A stretch of DNA of 64,000 nucleotides from Weeksella massiliensis (GTDB lineage Bacteria; Bacteroidota; Bacteroidia; Flavobacteriales; Weeksellaceae). Below the pieces are notes generated by a model. The model ran no database searches and was not told where the DNA came from. It saw nothing but the letters and a program-made list of their open reading frames with translations. Shown piece after piece: positions 36,221 through 45,191 of this stretch. Where the stretch lies: NCBI GenBank assembly GCA_000751595.1, contig CCMH01000006.1:124001-188000 (forward strand), in the 5' to 3' direction. The translations under genes and the position numbers were made by a program. How positions within the stretch are numbered: position 1 is the first letter of the stretch; each line of letters begins with the position of its first letter.

Positions 36221-38311
36221 TTATTTCAATAACTGATAAGCAATCAGCGCCAGGATGTAGGCAATGCCGGTCATTAGCCCAGCTTGCAATAAAGTCCATT
36301 TCCAAGAACCGGTTTCTTTTTTCACAATCGCAATTGTACTCATACACTGCATTGCAAAAGCATAAAACAATAACAACGAAACTCCTGAAGCTAAATTATA
36401 CGCAGGCTTCCCTGTGTTGTGATTGATTTCACTTTTCATTCTTTGCAACAAAGTTACTTTTTGTTCTTCGTCCTCGAAATCTTCATTCATACTATAGACC
36501 ATTGCCATTGTACCCACAAAAACTTCGCGCGCTGCAAAAGAAGAAATCACACCGATTCCCATCTTCCAATCATATCCTAAAGGTCTGATCGCAGGTTCTA
36601 TAAAGTGTCCCAATTGTCCCAAAATAGAATGAGTCACTTGAAAACTTTTTACTTCTCTTTCTAATTCTTCTCCGTTCATGGTAGGATGAGCCGCTTGCAC
36701 CACTTCTTCTGCATGATAGAAATCTTTCTTGAAACTGAAATTCGACATTACCCATAAAATAACTGCCATGGATAAGATGATTTTTCCGGCATCGAACACA
36801 AAACCCGAAACACTTTCGTATACACTTGTGAAAACATTTTTCCAATCGGGCATTTTATAATTTGGTAATTCGATTGCAAAGAAAGAACGATGCGAGGTCG
36901 GAATAATTTTATTAAGGATAAACGAACTTCCTAACGCACCAACAATTCCTAAAAGATACATCACAAAAAGTGCAATTCCGCGATAATCGAACCAGCCTAT
37001 TTTCTCTGCCGGAATCACCAATTCTATGATAATAAGATAAATTGGTAAACGAGCAGAACACGTCATAAACGGCGTTACCAACATCGTTAGCAATCTTTCT
37101 TTGGTGTTTTCTATGGTTCTTGCCGACATCACTGCAGGCACCGCACACGCTATACCAGAAACCAAAGGAACTACACTTTTCCCGCTCATTCCAAAAGGTT
37201 TCAAGAAACGATCAGATAGATAAACAATTCTACTCATATAACCGGTTTCTTCCATCATGGCAATCAAAAAGAAAAGCAACATAATTTGTGGAATAAATAT
37301 CACGATTCCACCAATTCCTGCCACGAAACCATTCCCCATCAAATCAGAAAAAGGTCCTGTTGGTAAGACGCCCGAAAGCCAAGAAATCAACCAAGCAAAT
37401 CCTTCATCTATTGCATCCATAAAAGGCGTTGCCCAAAAATATACGGCCTGAAACATCAGAAACATCACCAAGAAAAAGAATAAATAACCCAATATCGGAT
37501 GCATCAATATTTTATCTATTTTTTCGGTCGTGGTGAGCGATGTTTGCACATGATAATTCACAATTCCGTCGAGTGCCAGATCGAGTTCACGGTTTCTTGC
37601 CACAATTTCTTTTACCTGCAAACGCTTGTAAATAAAATTGTGTTCTCTACGGATATCGTCTATTTTCTGTTGTTGATCATGATTAAGAGCCGGAATCTTT
37701 TTTTGTGCCAAATAATGCCAAGCCAAATAATCATCTTCGAGCTGAAAAGTTGATTTCACCTCCTCTACCACTTTTTTGGTTTCTTCTGGTAGGATAAAAT
37801 GATGCATCGTTTGGATAGGATGATAATGAAAAGCCTCTTTCAACTCATTCAATCCTACACCTTCGCGTGCATTGGTTGTGATGACTTTTGTATCGAGATA
37901 CGCTTCTAATTTTTCTAAATCGATTTCGGCACCTTTCGAGCTCAACTCGTCTATCATATTGATGACAAAAATTGCCGGAACGCCCAATTCTCTTACTTGT
38001 TGATAGAGAATTATTGCACGTTTCAGGTTAGAAGGTTCTCCTATCACAATTGCCAAATCTGGATAATCAGGATGGTTTTTGTCTTGTAGGATATTGAACA
38101 CAATTTGCTCGTCAATCGAATTTGGATACAAACTATACGTACCGGGCAAATCGATCAATTGGAAGGTTTCTTCGTTGTACGTTACCTTTCCTTCTCGTTT
38201 GCTCACCGTTACACCAGGATAATTCCCGACTTTATGTCTGAGTTGTGTTAATTGATTGAATAATGAGGTTTTCCCGACATTCGGATTTCCGACAAGTGCG
38301 ATTTTCTTCAT
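36221..38311 (-). CDS. feoB: ferrous iron transporter FeoB
   Basis: 696 residues. The N-terminal G domain has G1 GNPNVGKTS (7-15), switch GNYPGVTVSKREG and G3 DLPGTYSL. A helical spacer and then the membrane part follow from about 270, with the Cys-containing Gate motifs VSGIACAVPA and TPFMTCSARLP. It takes up Fe2+ across the inner membrane with GTP hydrolysis. Operon: feoA, feoB, FeoB-associated protein. Confidence 0.96.
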   Translation of the reverse strand: MKKIALVGNPNVGKTSLFNQLTQLRHKVGNYPGVTVSKREGKVTYNEETFQLIDLPGTYSLYPNSIDEQIVFNILQDKNHPDYPDLAIVIGEPSNLKRAIILYQQVRELGVPAIFVINMIDELSSKGAEIDLEKLEAYLDTKVITTNAREGVGLNELKEAFHYHPIQTMHHFILPEETKKVVEEVKSTFQLEDDYLAWHYLAQKKIPALNHDQQQKIDDIRREHNFIYKRLQVKEIVARNRELDLALDGIVNYHVQTSLTTTEKIDKILMHPILGYLFFFLVMFLMFQAVYFWATPFMDAIDEGFAWLISWLSGVLPTGPFSDLMGNGFVAGIGGIVIFIPQIMLLFFLIAMMEETGYMSRIVYLSDRFLKPFGMSGKSVVPLVSGIACAVPAVMSARTIENTKERLLTMLVTPFMTCSARLPIYLIIIELVIPAEKIGWFDYRGIALFVMYLLGIVGALGSSFILNKIIPTSHRSFFAIELPNYKMPDWKNVFTSVYESVSGFVFDAGKIILSMAVILWVMSNFSFKKDFYHAEEVVQAAHPTMNGEELEREVKSFQVTHSILGQLGHFIEPAIRPLGYDWKMGIGVISSFAAREVFVGTMAMVYSMNEDFEDEEQKVTLLQRMKSEINHNTGKPAYNLASGVSLLLFYAFAMQCMSTIAIVKKETGSWKWTLLQAGLMTGIAYILALIAYQLLK

Positions 38312-38319
38312 GATAGGAT

Positions 38320-38553
38320 TTAGATTTTTTCAATCAATAGTGTTTGGGCTTCGGCTTTTCTCAGCGCCAACAACACGTTGTTTCTGGTCAGTTTTATACT
38401 GATAAGTCCTCCTAAAGGTGCTTTGGTTTTCACTTCGATAATGGCACCCGGCGTCAGGCCTAATTCTATATATTTTGGGGCTATATCTAAGTTGTCATCA
38501 ATCTTGATTCGACCTTTGTCTCCTACCTTTAAATCTTTGAGTGAAAATTGCAT
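38320..38553 (-). CDS. feoA: ferrous iron transport protein FeoA
   Basis: 77 residues with an SH3-like beta-barrel: SLKDLKVGDKGRI, YIELGLTPGAIIEVKTKAPL and the end LALRKAEAQTLLIE. It is a small cytoplasmic partner of FeoB, eight bases upstream of it. Upstream on the minus strand is TAACTTTG (plus-strand 38571-38578) as a -7 box. I did not see a clear Fur-type operator. Confidence 0.93.
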   Translation of the reverse strand: MQFSLKDLKVGDKGRIKIDDNLDIAPKYIELGLTPGAIIEVKTKAPLGGLISIKLTRNNVLLALRKAEAQTLLIEKI

Positions 38554-38570
38554 ACTTCAAAATCTTGCGA

Positions 38571-38578
38571 CAAAGTTA
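38571..38578 (-). promoter_or_regulatory. -7 box of the feo operon
   Basis: On the minus strand TAACTTTG matches TAnnTTTG, 17 bases before the feoA ATG. Confidence 0.5.
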
Positions 38579-38648
38579 CTTATTTTTATTTTTTCTAAAT
38601 AACCCTAAGATCAAAATCATATAAATATTTTATTATTCTTGTTGGATG

Positions 38649-38680
38649 TTTGGCAAACGAATAAAAACATCTTATATTTG
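38649..38680 (+). promoter_or_regulatory. promoter of rplU-rpmA
   Basis: TTTG (TTG at 38650-38652), a 20-base spacer and TATATTTG (38673-38680). This is one of the best full matches to the Bacteroidota consensus here, as expected for ribosomal protein genes. Confidence 0.78.
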
Positions 38681-38711
38681 CATCCAAATTTTTAACTAAT
38701 AATTTATTAAC

Positions 38712-39071
38712 ATGTACGCAATTGTAGAGATAGCAGGGCTTCAATACAAAGTTGAAAAAGACCAACAATTGTTCGTAAACCGTTTGAAAGGTGAAGCAGG
38801 TGACGAGGTAACATTCGATCGCGTGTTATTAACTGACAACGGGACTATCGAAGTTGGCGCCCCAGTTATAGACGGAGTTAGCATTACTGCTAAAATCGTT
38901 GAACACGTAAAAGGAGACAAAGTAATCATCTTCAAAAAGAAAAGAAGAAAAGGTTACCAAAAAAGAAACGGACACCGTCAACAATTTACTAAAATTGAAG
39001 TAACTGCAATTGGTGGTGCAAAAGCTGCAAAGAAAACAGCGAAGAAAGCAGAAAAAGAAACTGCTGAATAA
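38712..39071 (+). CDS. rplU: 50S ribosomal protein L21
   Basis: 119 residues. The L21 core is complete (MYAIVEIAGLQYKVEKDQ, GAPVIDGVSITAKIVEH, FKKKRRKGYQKRNGHRQ). The last 20 residues are a Lys/Ala extension beyond E. coli L21 (103 aa). It is followed by L27 after 32 bases, the standard rplU-rpmA operon. Confidence 0.96.
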   Translation: MYAIVEIAGLQYKVEKDQQLFVNRLKGEAGDEVTFDRVLLTDNGTIEVGAPVIDGVSITAKIVEHVKGDKVIIFKKKRRKGYQKRNGHRQQFTKIEVTAIGGAKAAKKTAKKAEKETAE

Positions 39072-39103
39072 TTTTAAGTATTAACCCTAAAAAGTAACTA
39101 GAA

Positions 39104-39361
39104 ATGGCACATAAAAAAGGAGTCGGTAGTTCGAAAAACGGTCGCGAGTCAGAATCGAAACGTTTAGGTGTTAAAATTTTTGGTGGACAATCAGCTATCG
39201 CTGGAAACATTATTGTTCGTCAAAGAGGAACTAAACACCACCCAGGAGACAATGTAGGAATTGGTAAAGACCATACCTTATTTGCCCTTATTGATGGAAA
39301 AGTTGTTTTTACTAAAAAACGTGATAACAGATCGTATGTTTCTGTTGAGCCAGTAAACTAA
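39104..39361 (+). CDS. rpmA: 50S ribosomal protein L27
   Basis: 85 residues. It starts [20 protein letters not shown] and continues with [19 protein letters not shown], typical of L27, whose N-terminus reaches the peptidyl-transferase centre. There is no processed N-terminal extension of the Firmicutes type. Confidence 0.97.
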   Translation: MAHKKGVGSSKNGRESESKRLGVKIFGGQSAIAGNIIVRQRGTKHHPGDNVGIGKDHTLFALIDGKVVFTKKRDNRSYVSVEPVN

Positions 39362-39380
39362 AAACAAAGTCATAAAATAA

Positions 39381-39409
39381 AAAACCACTTCAAACGAAGT
39401 GGTTTTTTT
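39381..39409 (+). terminator. terminator of rplU-rpmA
   Basis: AAAACCACTTC pairs with GAAGTGGTTTT around a four-base loop, followed by T's. Confidence 0.88.
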
Positions 39410-39468
39410 GTTTATCAACCTTAGGGTTTGGATTATTTTATCCAACTTTAGGTAATTTTATATGAACT

Positions 39469-39497
39469 AAAAACTCCGAAAGCTATTTCGGAGTTTT
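39469..39497. terminator. terminator of rluB
   Basis: AAAACTCCGAAA pairs with TTTCGGAGTTTT, located 36 bases past the rluB stop on the minus strand and followed by A/T runs in both directions. Confidence 0.82.
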
Positions 39498-39532
39498 TTG
39501 TTTTGCTTATTAAATGCTTATTAAGCTATGCA

Positions 39533-40426
39533 TTATACCATTTTCAGGAAGTTGACTTCTTGCGCAGTCAATGCTCGGTATTGACCTTGTCTTAGTTTAG
39601 ATTTCGTTAAACCAGCAAAAGAAACGCGGTCTAATTTTTCTACTTGATACCCCAAGCTTTCGAAAATTCTTCGTACAACACGGTTCCAACCAATATGCAA
39701 TTCTAACCCAACTTCGTTGTGCGGACGTCCTTCGATAAAACTCACATCATCGACCATCGCTACACCTTCTGGGATCAAACGAATTCCTTTACGGATTTCG
39801 GCCATATCTTGTCCGGTCAATTTTCTATCCAAAGTTACATGGTAAACTTTTTTTACATCATGGCTCGGATGCGTTAATTTTTTGGTAAGAAAACCGTCAT
39901 TTGTAAAAAGTAAAACTCCGGTTGTTTGTCTATCTAATCGTCCTACCGGAAAAATTCTTGCGGTAGTTGCTCCTTCCATCAAATCTAATACTGTCTGACG
40001 ATTTTTTTCATCTTTCGACGTCGTAATGTAACCTTTTGGTTTATTTAGGATGAAATATACATTTTTCTCTGCCGAAATTTTCTTTCCATCAAAACGGACT
40101 TCATCTGTTGGTTGCACTTTGTATCCCATTTCGGTAATCACTTCACCGTTTACGGTTACCACGCCCGTCAAAATAAGTTCATCGGCTTCTCGGCGAGATG
40201 AAATTCCTGCATTGGCGATATATTTATTGAGACGAATTGTTCCGTCATCTTTTGGCGCAGGTTTCAATTTTTTATTGAAACGATCTTTGTTGTACACATT
40301 GTACGCTGCTTTACCTTTATAATTTTTAGACGTTCGATTTTCTCCCGATTTGCGGTTATCTCGCCCTTTTGGATTGGTACTTTTGGGATTGTTCTTAGAC
40401 GAACGATCATTTCCTCGTTGATTCAT
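39533..40426 (-). CDS. rluB: 23S rRNA pseudouridine synthase, RluB type
   Basis: 297 residues. A basic, Asn/Lys/Arg-rich N-terminal extension (about 60 residues) precedes an S4 domain (IRLNKYIANAGISSRREADE) and the catalytic domain with GRLDRQTTGVLL (Asp nucleophile) and NRVVRRIFESLGY. The RluB family modifies U2605 in helix 89 of 23S rRNA. I chose the ATG at 40426, because the ten extra residues before it are not family-like. On the minus strand TAAATTTG at 40479-40486 is a possible -7 box. Confidence 0.85.
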   Translation of the reverse strand: MNQRGNDRSSKNNPKSTNPKGRDNRKSGENRTSKNYKGKAAYNVYNKDRFNKKLKPAPKDDGTIRLNKYIANAGISSRREADELILTGVVTVNGEVITEMGYKVQPTDEVRFDGKKISAEKNVYFILNKPKGYITTSKDEKNRQTVLDLMEGATTARIFPVGRLDRQTTGVLLFTNDGFLTKKLTHPSHDVKKVYHVTLDRKLTGQDMAEIRKGIRLIPEGVAMVDDVSFIEGRPHNEVGLELHIGWNRVVRRIFESLGYQVEKLDRVSFAGLTKSKLRQGQYRALTAQEVNFLKMV

Positions 40427-40496
40427 ATCTCGTAATTTATTAGGACAGTTTACCATCCTGCGGACAAACCATCTGCTGCAAATTTACGAGTTTTAT

Positions 40497-41357
40497 TTAG
40501 ATGAATATAATACTTATGACGCCTGATACGATAATCGCCTTAAAAAATAAATGCATTGCCTGATAATATCGGATAGAATTCATCCTGCCAATTCTGAAAA
40601 TAAAGACGAACAGAATAAAAATACAGGCATAAAAAAAGTATTGCATCCTACCCAAAGAATAAGAAACTACCAGAAAAACAGCCAAAGAAACTGCTGCCAA
40701 TGAAAGGAATTGCAAGATTGTTTTGGTTTTTTTTTCTCCATAAATCAATGGCAACGTATCGTACCCATAAATGGCATCTGCTTTTTGCGAACTCAGATCT
40801 TTTAACAAATCGGTAATCATCAACAAAATAGTTAGAAAACCTGCATGTACAAAGACATTGAGATGATAATTCTCGAAATATAAAAGGAGAGCAAAAAACG
40901 GAAAAACTCGTAAAATGACAGAAAAAAGATTTTTTAGGAAAACTATTTTATTGATTCGATGACTGTAAATCCAAACTAAAAATTGATACACTACAAAAAA
41001 CAATAAAACCCGCCAAGACACATAAGCTGCCAACAAAAGTGCAAGTGAATTGAGGAAAATATACAAACGAAGCTTGAAACCTTGCGATACTTTTCGGTTG
41101 AGATAAGCCAACAAAGGTCGTTTGATATTATCTTTTTCTAAATCGTAAAAATTATTGATAATGTAACCCGCCGCCGCACTTAGCGTAGATGCAAAAACCA
41201 TTGCATTGAATGCAGGGTTGAATAGAATTTCTCGGTGCGTTTGGTTAGGAGCAAAAACAAAAAGAGCTGCCAAATATTGCGCCAATGCTAAAACGATGAG
41301 GTTGTACACGCGAACCACATTGAGCAAAGCAAAGGTTTTGATCAGGACCTCCTTCAT
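40497..41357 (-). CDS. UbiA-family prenyltransferase (geranylgeranylglycerol-phosphate type)
   Basis: 286 residues, about eight membrane helices. The first aspartate motif appears as NNFYDLEKDNIKRP (near residue 67) and the second as DLLKDLSSQKADAIYG (near 183). These bind Mg and the prenyl diphosphate. The branch found in Flavobacteriia is commonly annotated as geranylgeranylglycerol-phosphate geranylgeranyltransferase; quinone or other lipid prenylation is possible. It lies ten bases after the mevalonate kinase-like gene, linking it to isoprenoid supply. Confidence 0.78.
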   Translation of the reverse strand: MKEVLIKTFALLNVVRVYNLIVLALAQYLAALFVFAPNQTHREILFNPAFNAMVFASTLSAAAGYIINNFYDLEKDNIKRPLLAYLNRKVSQGFKLRLYIFLNSLALLLAAYVSWRVLLFFVVYQFLVWIYSHRINKIVFLKNLFSVILRVFPFFALLLYFENYHLNVFVHAGFLTILLMITDLLKDLSSQKADAIYGYDTLPLIYGEKKTKTILQFLSLAAVSLAVFLVVSYSLGRMQYFFYACIFILFVFIFRIGRMNSIRYYQAMHLFFKAIIVSGVISIIFI

Positions 41358-41367
41358 TTAGTACTAA

Positions 41368-42282
41368 CTAAAACCGATAAACAACTTCCGGATTCAGGTG
41401 TTTCAGTTGTTCTTCGACGATAGCATAATCTTCGGTGAAACCTAAGACATAACCGCCTCCGCCCGATCCACATAATTTTAGGTAATACGAATTGGTGTCG
41501 ATTCCTTTTTTCCAAGCATCGACTAATTTTGCAGGAATCATGGGTTGGAAATGCTCAAAAGCCCAAGACGATAATTTTTTCAGATTTGCAAAAAGAGGTT
41601 TAAATTCACCTTTCACAAAATCATCAATACAGGCATTATTGTAATTGATAAACTCTTCTCGCAAGGTTTTTCTGAAACCTTCATTTTTCAGTTTATCGAA
41701 AAAGATTTGTACCATAGGTGCTGTTTCGCCTGGCGCACCCGAATTGATTAAAAAAATTGCTCCTTTTCCTTCTTTCACTGCAGGTAATCCTACCGTAGAA
41801 ATATCGTCTTTTGATTGGATGAGCAACGGAATCTTCATGTAACAAATCAACGGATCGATTCCAGAACTTGTTCCGTGGAAAAAACTTTCCATTTGAGAAA
41901 AAAGCTTTTTGAGATGGGCAATTTTCTCTTTGGTAATTCCTTGTTCGATATCTATTTTCTCAATCGCATATTGATCATAAATCGCGGCTACCAAAGCGCC
42001 CGAACTTCCTACGCCGTATCCTTGTGGAATATCTGAATGGAAATACATGCCAGCTTCTACATCAGACAAAAACTGTTCGGTATGAAAATCATTCGGAAAT
42101 TTTTCGTGTAGATAAGTCGCAAATTTCTTCAGATGTAGATTCGATTCTGCCGAAAATTCGTTTTCTTCGAACTTTAGTACACCTTTATAATCGTTAAAAG
42201 GAATCGTCAAACCTTTCGAGTTTTCGATGATGCCGTACTCCCCGAAGAGTAATATTTTCGCGTAAAATAAAGGACTTTTCAT
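41368..42282 (-). CDS. GHMP kinase, mevalonate kinase-like
   Basis: 304 residues. The N-terminal AKILLFGEYGII and the GHMP loop GYGVGSSGALVAA (near residue 90) mark the family, with GTSSGIDPLICY and the C-terminal KLCGSGGGGYVLG motif. It most likely phosphorylates mevalonate, because a diphosphomevalonate decarboxylase gene lies at 51.3 kb and a prenyltransferase follows in the same operon. Phosphomevalonate kinase is an alternative. Confidence 0.8.
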   Translation of the reverse strand: MKSPLFYAKILLFGEYGIIENSKGLTIPFNDYKGVLKFEENEFSAESNLHLKKFATYLHEKFPNDFHTEQFLSDVEAGMYFHSDIPQGYGVGSSGALVAAIYDQYAIEKIDIEQGITKEKIAHLKKLFSQMESFFHGTSSGIDPLICYMKIPLLIQSKDDISTVGLPAVKEGKGAIFLINSGAPGETAPMVQIFFDKLKNEGFRKTLREEFINYNNACIDDFVKGEFKPLFANLKKLSSWAFEHFQPMIPAKLVDAWKKGIDTNSYYLKLCGSGGGGYVLGFTEDYAIVEEQLKHLNPEVVYRF

Positions 42283-42350
42283 AGGCGATTGAAATTCAAT
42301 ACAAAATTACAAATAATTTCGTTACCATTGTAAGCAAAAAGCGAACCAAG

Positions 42351-42701
42351 ATGAATATAGAAGAAATGCGCAACTATTGTCTTAGTAAACCCTTTGTTAC
42401 AGAGGATTTCCCTTTTGATGAACACACATTGGTTTTTCGTTTAGCAAACAAGATTTTTTGTCTGACGGCCTTAGATGCGGTTCCTTATCGGATCAACCTG
42501 AAATGCGATCCTGACTATGCGCTAAGTTTGCGAGAAGAATATTCTGCCATTTCGCTTGGTTTTCATATGAATAAGAAACATTGGAATACAATTTGCCCCG
42601 AAGAATTGGACAACGATTCGCTGCTTTTCGCCTTGATCGATCATTCGTATGATTGCATACTGAAAGGCTTACCAAAAAAAGTGCGAGTACAATTAAAATA
42701 G
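42351..42701 (+). CDS. MmcQ/YjbR family protein
   Basis: 116 residues: NIEEMRNYCLSKPFVTEDFP, then FRLANKIFCLTALDA, and MNKKHWNTICPEELDNDSL in the second half, the complete MmcQ/YjbR pattern (CyaY-like fold). Members are small proteins often described as DNA-binding, but their role is not firmly known. Its 3' end carries the -7 box of the next gene. Confidence 0.88.
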   Translation: MNIEEMRNYCLSKPFVTEDFPFDEHTLVFRLANKIFCLTALDAVPYRINLKCDPDYALSLREEYSAISLGFHMNKKHWNTICPEELDNDSLLFALIDHSYDCILKGLPKKVRVQLK

Positions 42702-42702
42702 C

Positions 42703-42710
42703 TACCTTTG
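42703..42710 (+). promoter_or_regulatory. -7 box of the CBS-domain gene, adjacent to its start codon
   Basis: TACCTTTG matches TAnnTTTG and ends five bases before the ATG at 42716. It follows the MmcQ stop codon and implies a leaderless transcript for the CBS-domain gene. Confidence 0.55.
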
Positions 42711-42715
42711 CAACT

Positions 42716-43369
42716 ATGTACACAACCGAATATATTCATAAAGATTTTATACCGGGAAAACGCAAACAATCGTCGCAAGAACTTTTACGTTTGATGCATG
42801 AACAGCGCGTTACACACCTTCCTTTGTTCGAGAATCTTCGATTTATCGGTAATCTATCAGAAGAAGATTTGGTGGATAGTCTAGAGGTAGAGAATTTCAC
42901 TTACACCGATTATACCCAAAAATTCTTGGTAACCAACGAACATACGGTCTTAGATGCTTTGCGCATAATGCATCATTACCACGCCAATATGGTGCCTGTT
43001 TTTGATGCTGAAGAACGATATTTAGGCACTATTTTGCAGGGCGACATTATGGATCTTTTTGCCTCTACACCATTTATCGACGAGCCTGGCGCAACGATGC
43101 TTTTATCGATTGCAACCACCGATCTGTCGATGACTTCTATTGCAAATATTGTCGAGTCGCATAACAGCAAATTACTCGGTTCGTTAATTTTACGACAAGT
43201 AGAAGATCATACCAAAGTCTTGATCAAAGTGCGATCAGAAAATATTTTATCGATAGGAGAAACCTTTGAGCGATTTGGGTATCAAGTAGTTCAGAAATAC
43301 TACAATGATGAAAAAACCGAACTCTTGAACGATCGTTACAATCAATTAATCAAATTTATCAACCCTTAA
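42716..43369 (+). CDS. CBS-domain protein
   Basis: 217 residues. Two CBS motifs span about 1-125 (RVTHLPLFENLRFIGNLSEEDL; ANMVPVFDAEERYLGTILQGDI), followed by an ACT-like C-terminal part (about 135-205, TTDLSMTSIANIVESHNSK). CBS pairs bind adenosine nucleotides as energy sensors. In Bacteroidota this gene typically precedes nadK, as here, eight bases apart, so a link to NAD(P) balance is plausible. The start at 42716 is preferred over upstream in-frame codons that lie inside the MmcQ gene. Confidence 0.8.
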   Translation: MYTTEYIHKDFIPGKRKQSSQELLRLMHEQRVTHLPLFENLRFIGNLSEEDLVDSLEVENFTYTDYTQKFLVTNEHTVLDALRIMHHYHANMVPVFDAEERYLGTILQGDIMDLFASTPFIDEPGATMLLSIATTDLSMTSIANIVESHNSKLLGSLILRQVEDHTKVLIKVRSENILSIGETFERFGYQVVQKYYNDEKTELLNDRYNQLIKFINP

Positions 43370-43377
43370 TTTATCGC

Positions 43378-44259
43378 ATGAAAGTTGCATTATTTGGGCA
43401 AAAAACAAGTACTTCTTTACACGACATTATCGATCCATTTTTACGTTTCTTGACGGATCAGCAGGTTGAGTTTTGTATCGAAGAAAAATTTAAGCAAATC
43501 TTAGGAGAATATACCAACTTTGATTTGTCGGCAATAGAAACTTTCGACAGTTTCGAGACCTTAGACAAAACCTCTAAATTTATTTTTACGTTTGGAGGAG
43601 ATGGAACAATTCTCAATGCAATTTCGTATATCAAAGACAGTGGAATTCCGATTGTTGGTGTAAATACGGGTCGATTAGGGTTTTTGGCGACAATCAATAA
43701 AAATTATTTTATCGATCAGTTAGAAAACATTTTCAATGATCAATACAAATTGGTACCGAGAACTTTATTAAGTATTTCTTCTAAAAGCGAATTGGATTTG
43801 GTCGATAAATTTGCCTTAAATGAAATTACGGTTACGCGACGAGAAACGACCAGTATGATTACGGTCGATTCTTGGTTGGATGGAGAATACCTAAATTCTT
43901 TTTGGGCCGATGGTCTCATTATTTCTACCCCAACCGGCTCTACAGGTTATTCGTTGAGTTGTGGCGGCCCGATTGTGCATCCATCGACCGAAAATTTTAT
44001 TATAACACCGATTGCCCCGCATAACTTAAATGTTCGTCCGCTCATTGTAGATGATGAAGCTTGCATCGATCTGAAAATAAATAGCCGTGCCAATGAATAT
44101 TTTTTATCGTTGGATTCTCGGAATTTAGCCCTTTCTACCGAAGTCGAAATTCGGGTAAAAAAGGCTAATTTCTATGTCTATATCGTCGAAACAAATGAGA
44201 TAAGTTACTTCAATACACTTCGAGAAAAACTCCTTTGGGGATCAGACAAAAGAAATTAA
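43378..44259 (+). CDS. nadK: NAD kinase
   Basis: 293 residues. The GGDGT motif (FGGDGTILNAI, Asp75) and the later STPTGSTGYSLSCGGPI (near 182) are diagnostic. It makes NADP from NAD and ATP in the cytoplasm. It lies between the CBS gene and the DUF6089-uppS-bamA cluster. Confidence 0.95.
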   Translation: MKVALFGQKTSTSLHDIIDPFLRFLTDQQVEFCIEEKFKQILGEYTNFDLSAIETFDSFETLDKTSKFIFTFGGDGTILNAISYIKDSGIPIVGVNTGRLGFLATINKNYFIDQLENIFNDQYKLVPRTLLSISSKSELDLVDKFALNEITVTRRETTSMITVDSWLDGEYLNSFWADGLIISTPTGSTGYSLSCGGPIVHPSTENFIITPIAPHNLNVRPLIVDDEACIDLKINSRANEYFLSLDSRNLALSTEVEIRVKKANFYVYIVETNEISYFNTLREKLLWGSDKRN

Positions 44260-44315
44260 TTACAATATTTCTTCTTAATTTTTGTTAAATCAATTAGGTT
44301 GAAATCAGTTTTGTT

Positions 44316-44323
44316 TATATTTG
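44316..44323 (+). promoter_or_regulatory. -7 box of the DUF6089-uppS-bamA cluster
   Basis: TATATTTG matches TAnnTTTG exactly, 50 bases before the ATG at 44374. A TTG is at 44299-44301 but only 14 bases upstream, so the -33 element is unclear. Confidence 0.55.
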
Positions 44324-44373
44324 TTCGTTAAATTGAAAAGTATAAGCAGCGACTTATTATATTACAGTACATT

Positions 44374-45183
44374 ATGAAGAACTATTTTCTTGCACTTTTA
44401 TTATTGGTCAATGCCACGTCGTTGCTAGCACAGCGTCACGAATTGGGAGGTTTTTTGGGAGGCGCAAACCTCATCTCCGACATAGGAAGTGAGAACTATG
44501 TAAACCCATTCCCGAATCGTTTAGAGAGTGGAAAACTAAACGTACCAATCGTTGCAGGGCTTATTTATCGATTCAATTTTAACCCTTATATGGGCGTACG
44601 ATTAGGGTTTTATCATTCGCAAGTGAATAATCATGATCATAACTCGAACCAATTGTACAAAAAAAACAGAGGAAAGTTTTATAAAAACAACATAACAGAA
44701 GGATCGTTATTGTTCGAATATAATTTTTTTCCGATCAATGATGAAGGAAATGCACATTCTCCTTTTATCTTTGCCGGAATTGCTGGTTTTATGACTCGCG
44801 AACGAGAAGTATATTATAGAGAAACAAGCATAAAAGACAGCGAAGGAAACGTAATCGTCCCAGAAGGAATTGATGTTCGCAAGAAATCTGCGGCCAATTT
44901 TTCTCTTCCGATAGGAGTCGGTTATAAAATAAAATTCAATTACAATTGGGTTTTAGCTGCCGAAGTTGGCTTCCGCTATACAAACAGTGACAAATTAGAT
45001 TATAGTGAATATACGTTTAATCGAAATTTGTATGATGATAAAGGTAATTTGAGAGAGGGAGTAGATGCCACAAAGTATTTAGATTACCAACGAATCGGCA
45101 ATATATCTAACACCGATTGGTATGTTTTCTCGGGGCTGAGTCTTACTTATGCGTTCGGAAGACCACCATGTTACTGTGATTAA
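44374..45183 (+). CDS. DUF6089 outer-membrane beta-barrel protein
   Basis: 269 residues. A signal peptide (ending LLAQ) is followed by HELGGFLGGANLISDIG and repeated amphipathic strands, ending in a short Cys-containing tail (GRPPCYCD). An OmpX/OmpW-like small barrel is likely. It is always found before uppS-bamA in Flavobacteriia, which suggests a role in outer-membrane biogenesis, but none is proven. First gene of the run to the second Skp-like gene. Confidence 0.8.
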   Translation: MKNYFLALLLLVNATSLLAQRHELGGFLGGANLISDIGSENYVNPFPNRLESGKLNVPIVAGLIYRFNFNPYMGVRLGFYHSQVNNHDHNSNQLYKKNRGKFYKNNITEGSLLFEYNFFPINDEGNAHSPFIFAGIAGFMTREREVYYRETSIKDSEGNVIVPEGIDVRKKSAANFSLPIGVGYKIKFNYNWVLAAEVGFRYTNSDKLDYSEYTFNRNLYDDKGNLREGVDATKYLDYQRIGNISNTDWYVFSGLSLTYAFGRPPCYCD

Positions 45184-45191
45184 TAGAAAGA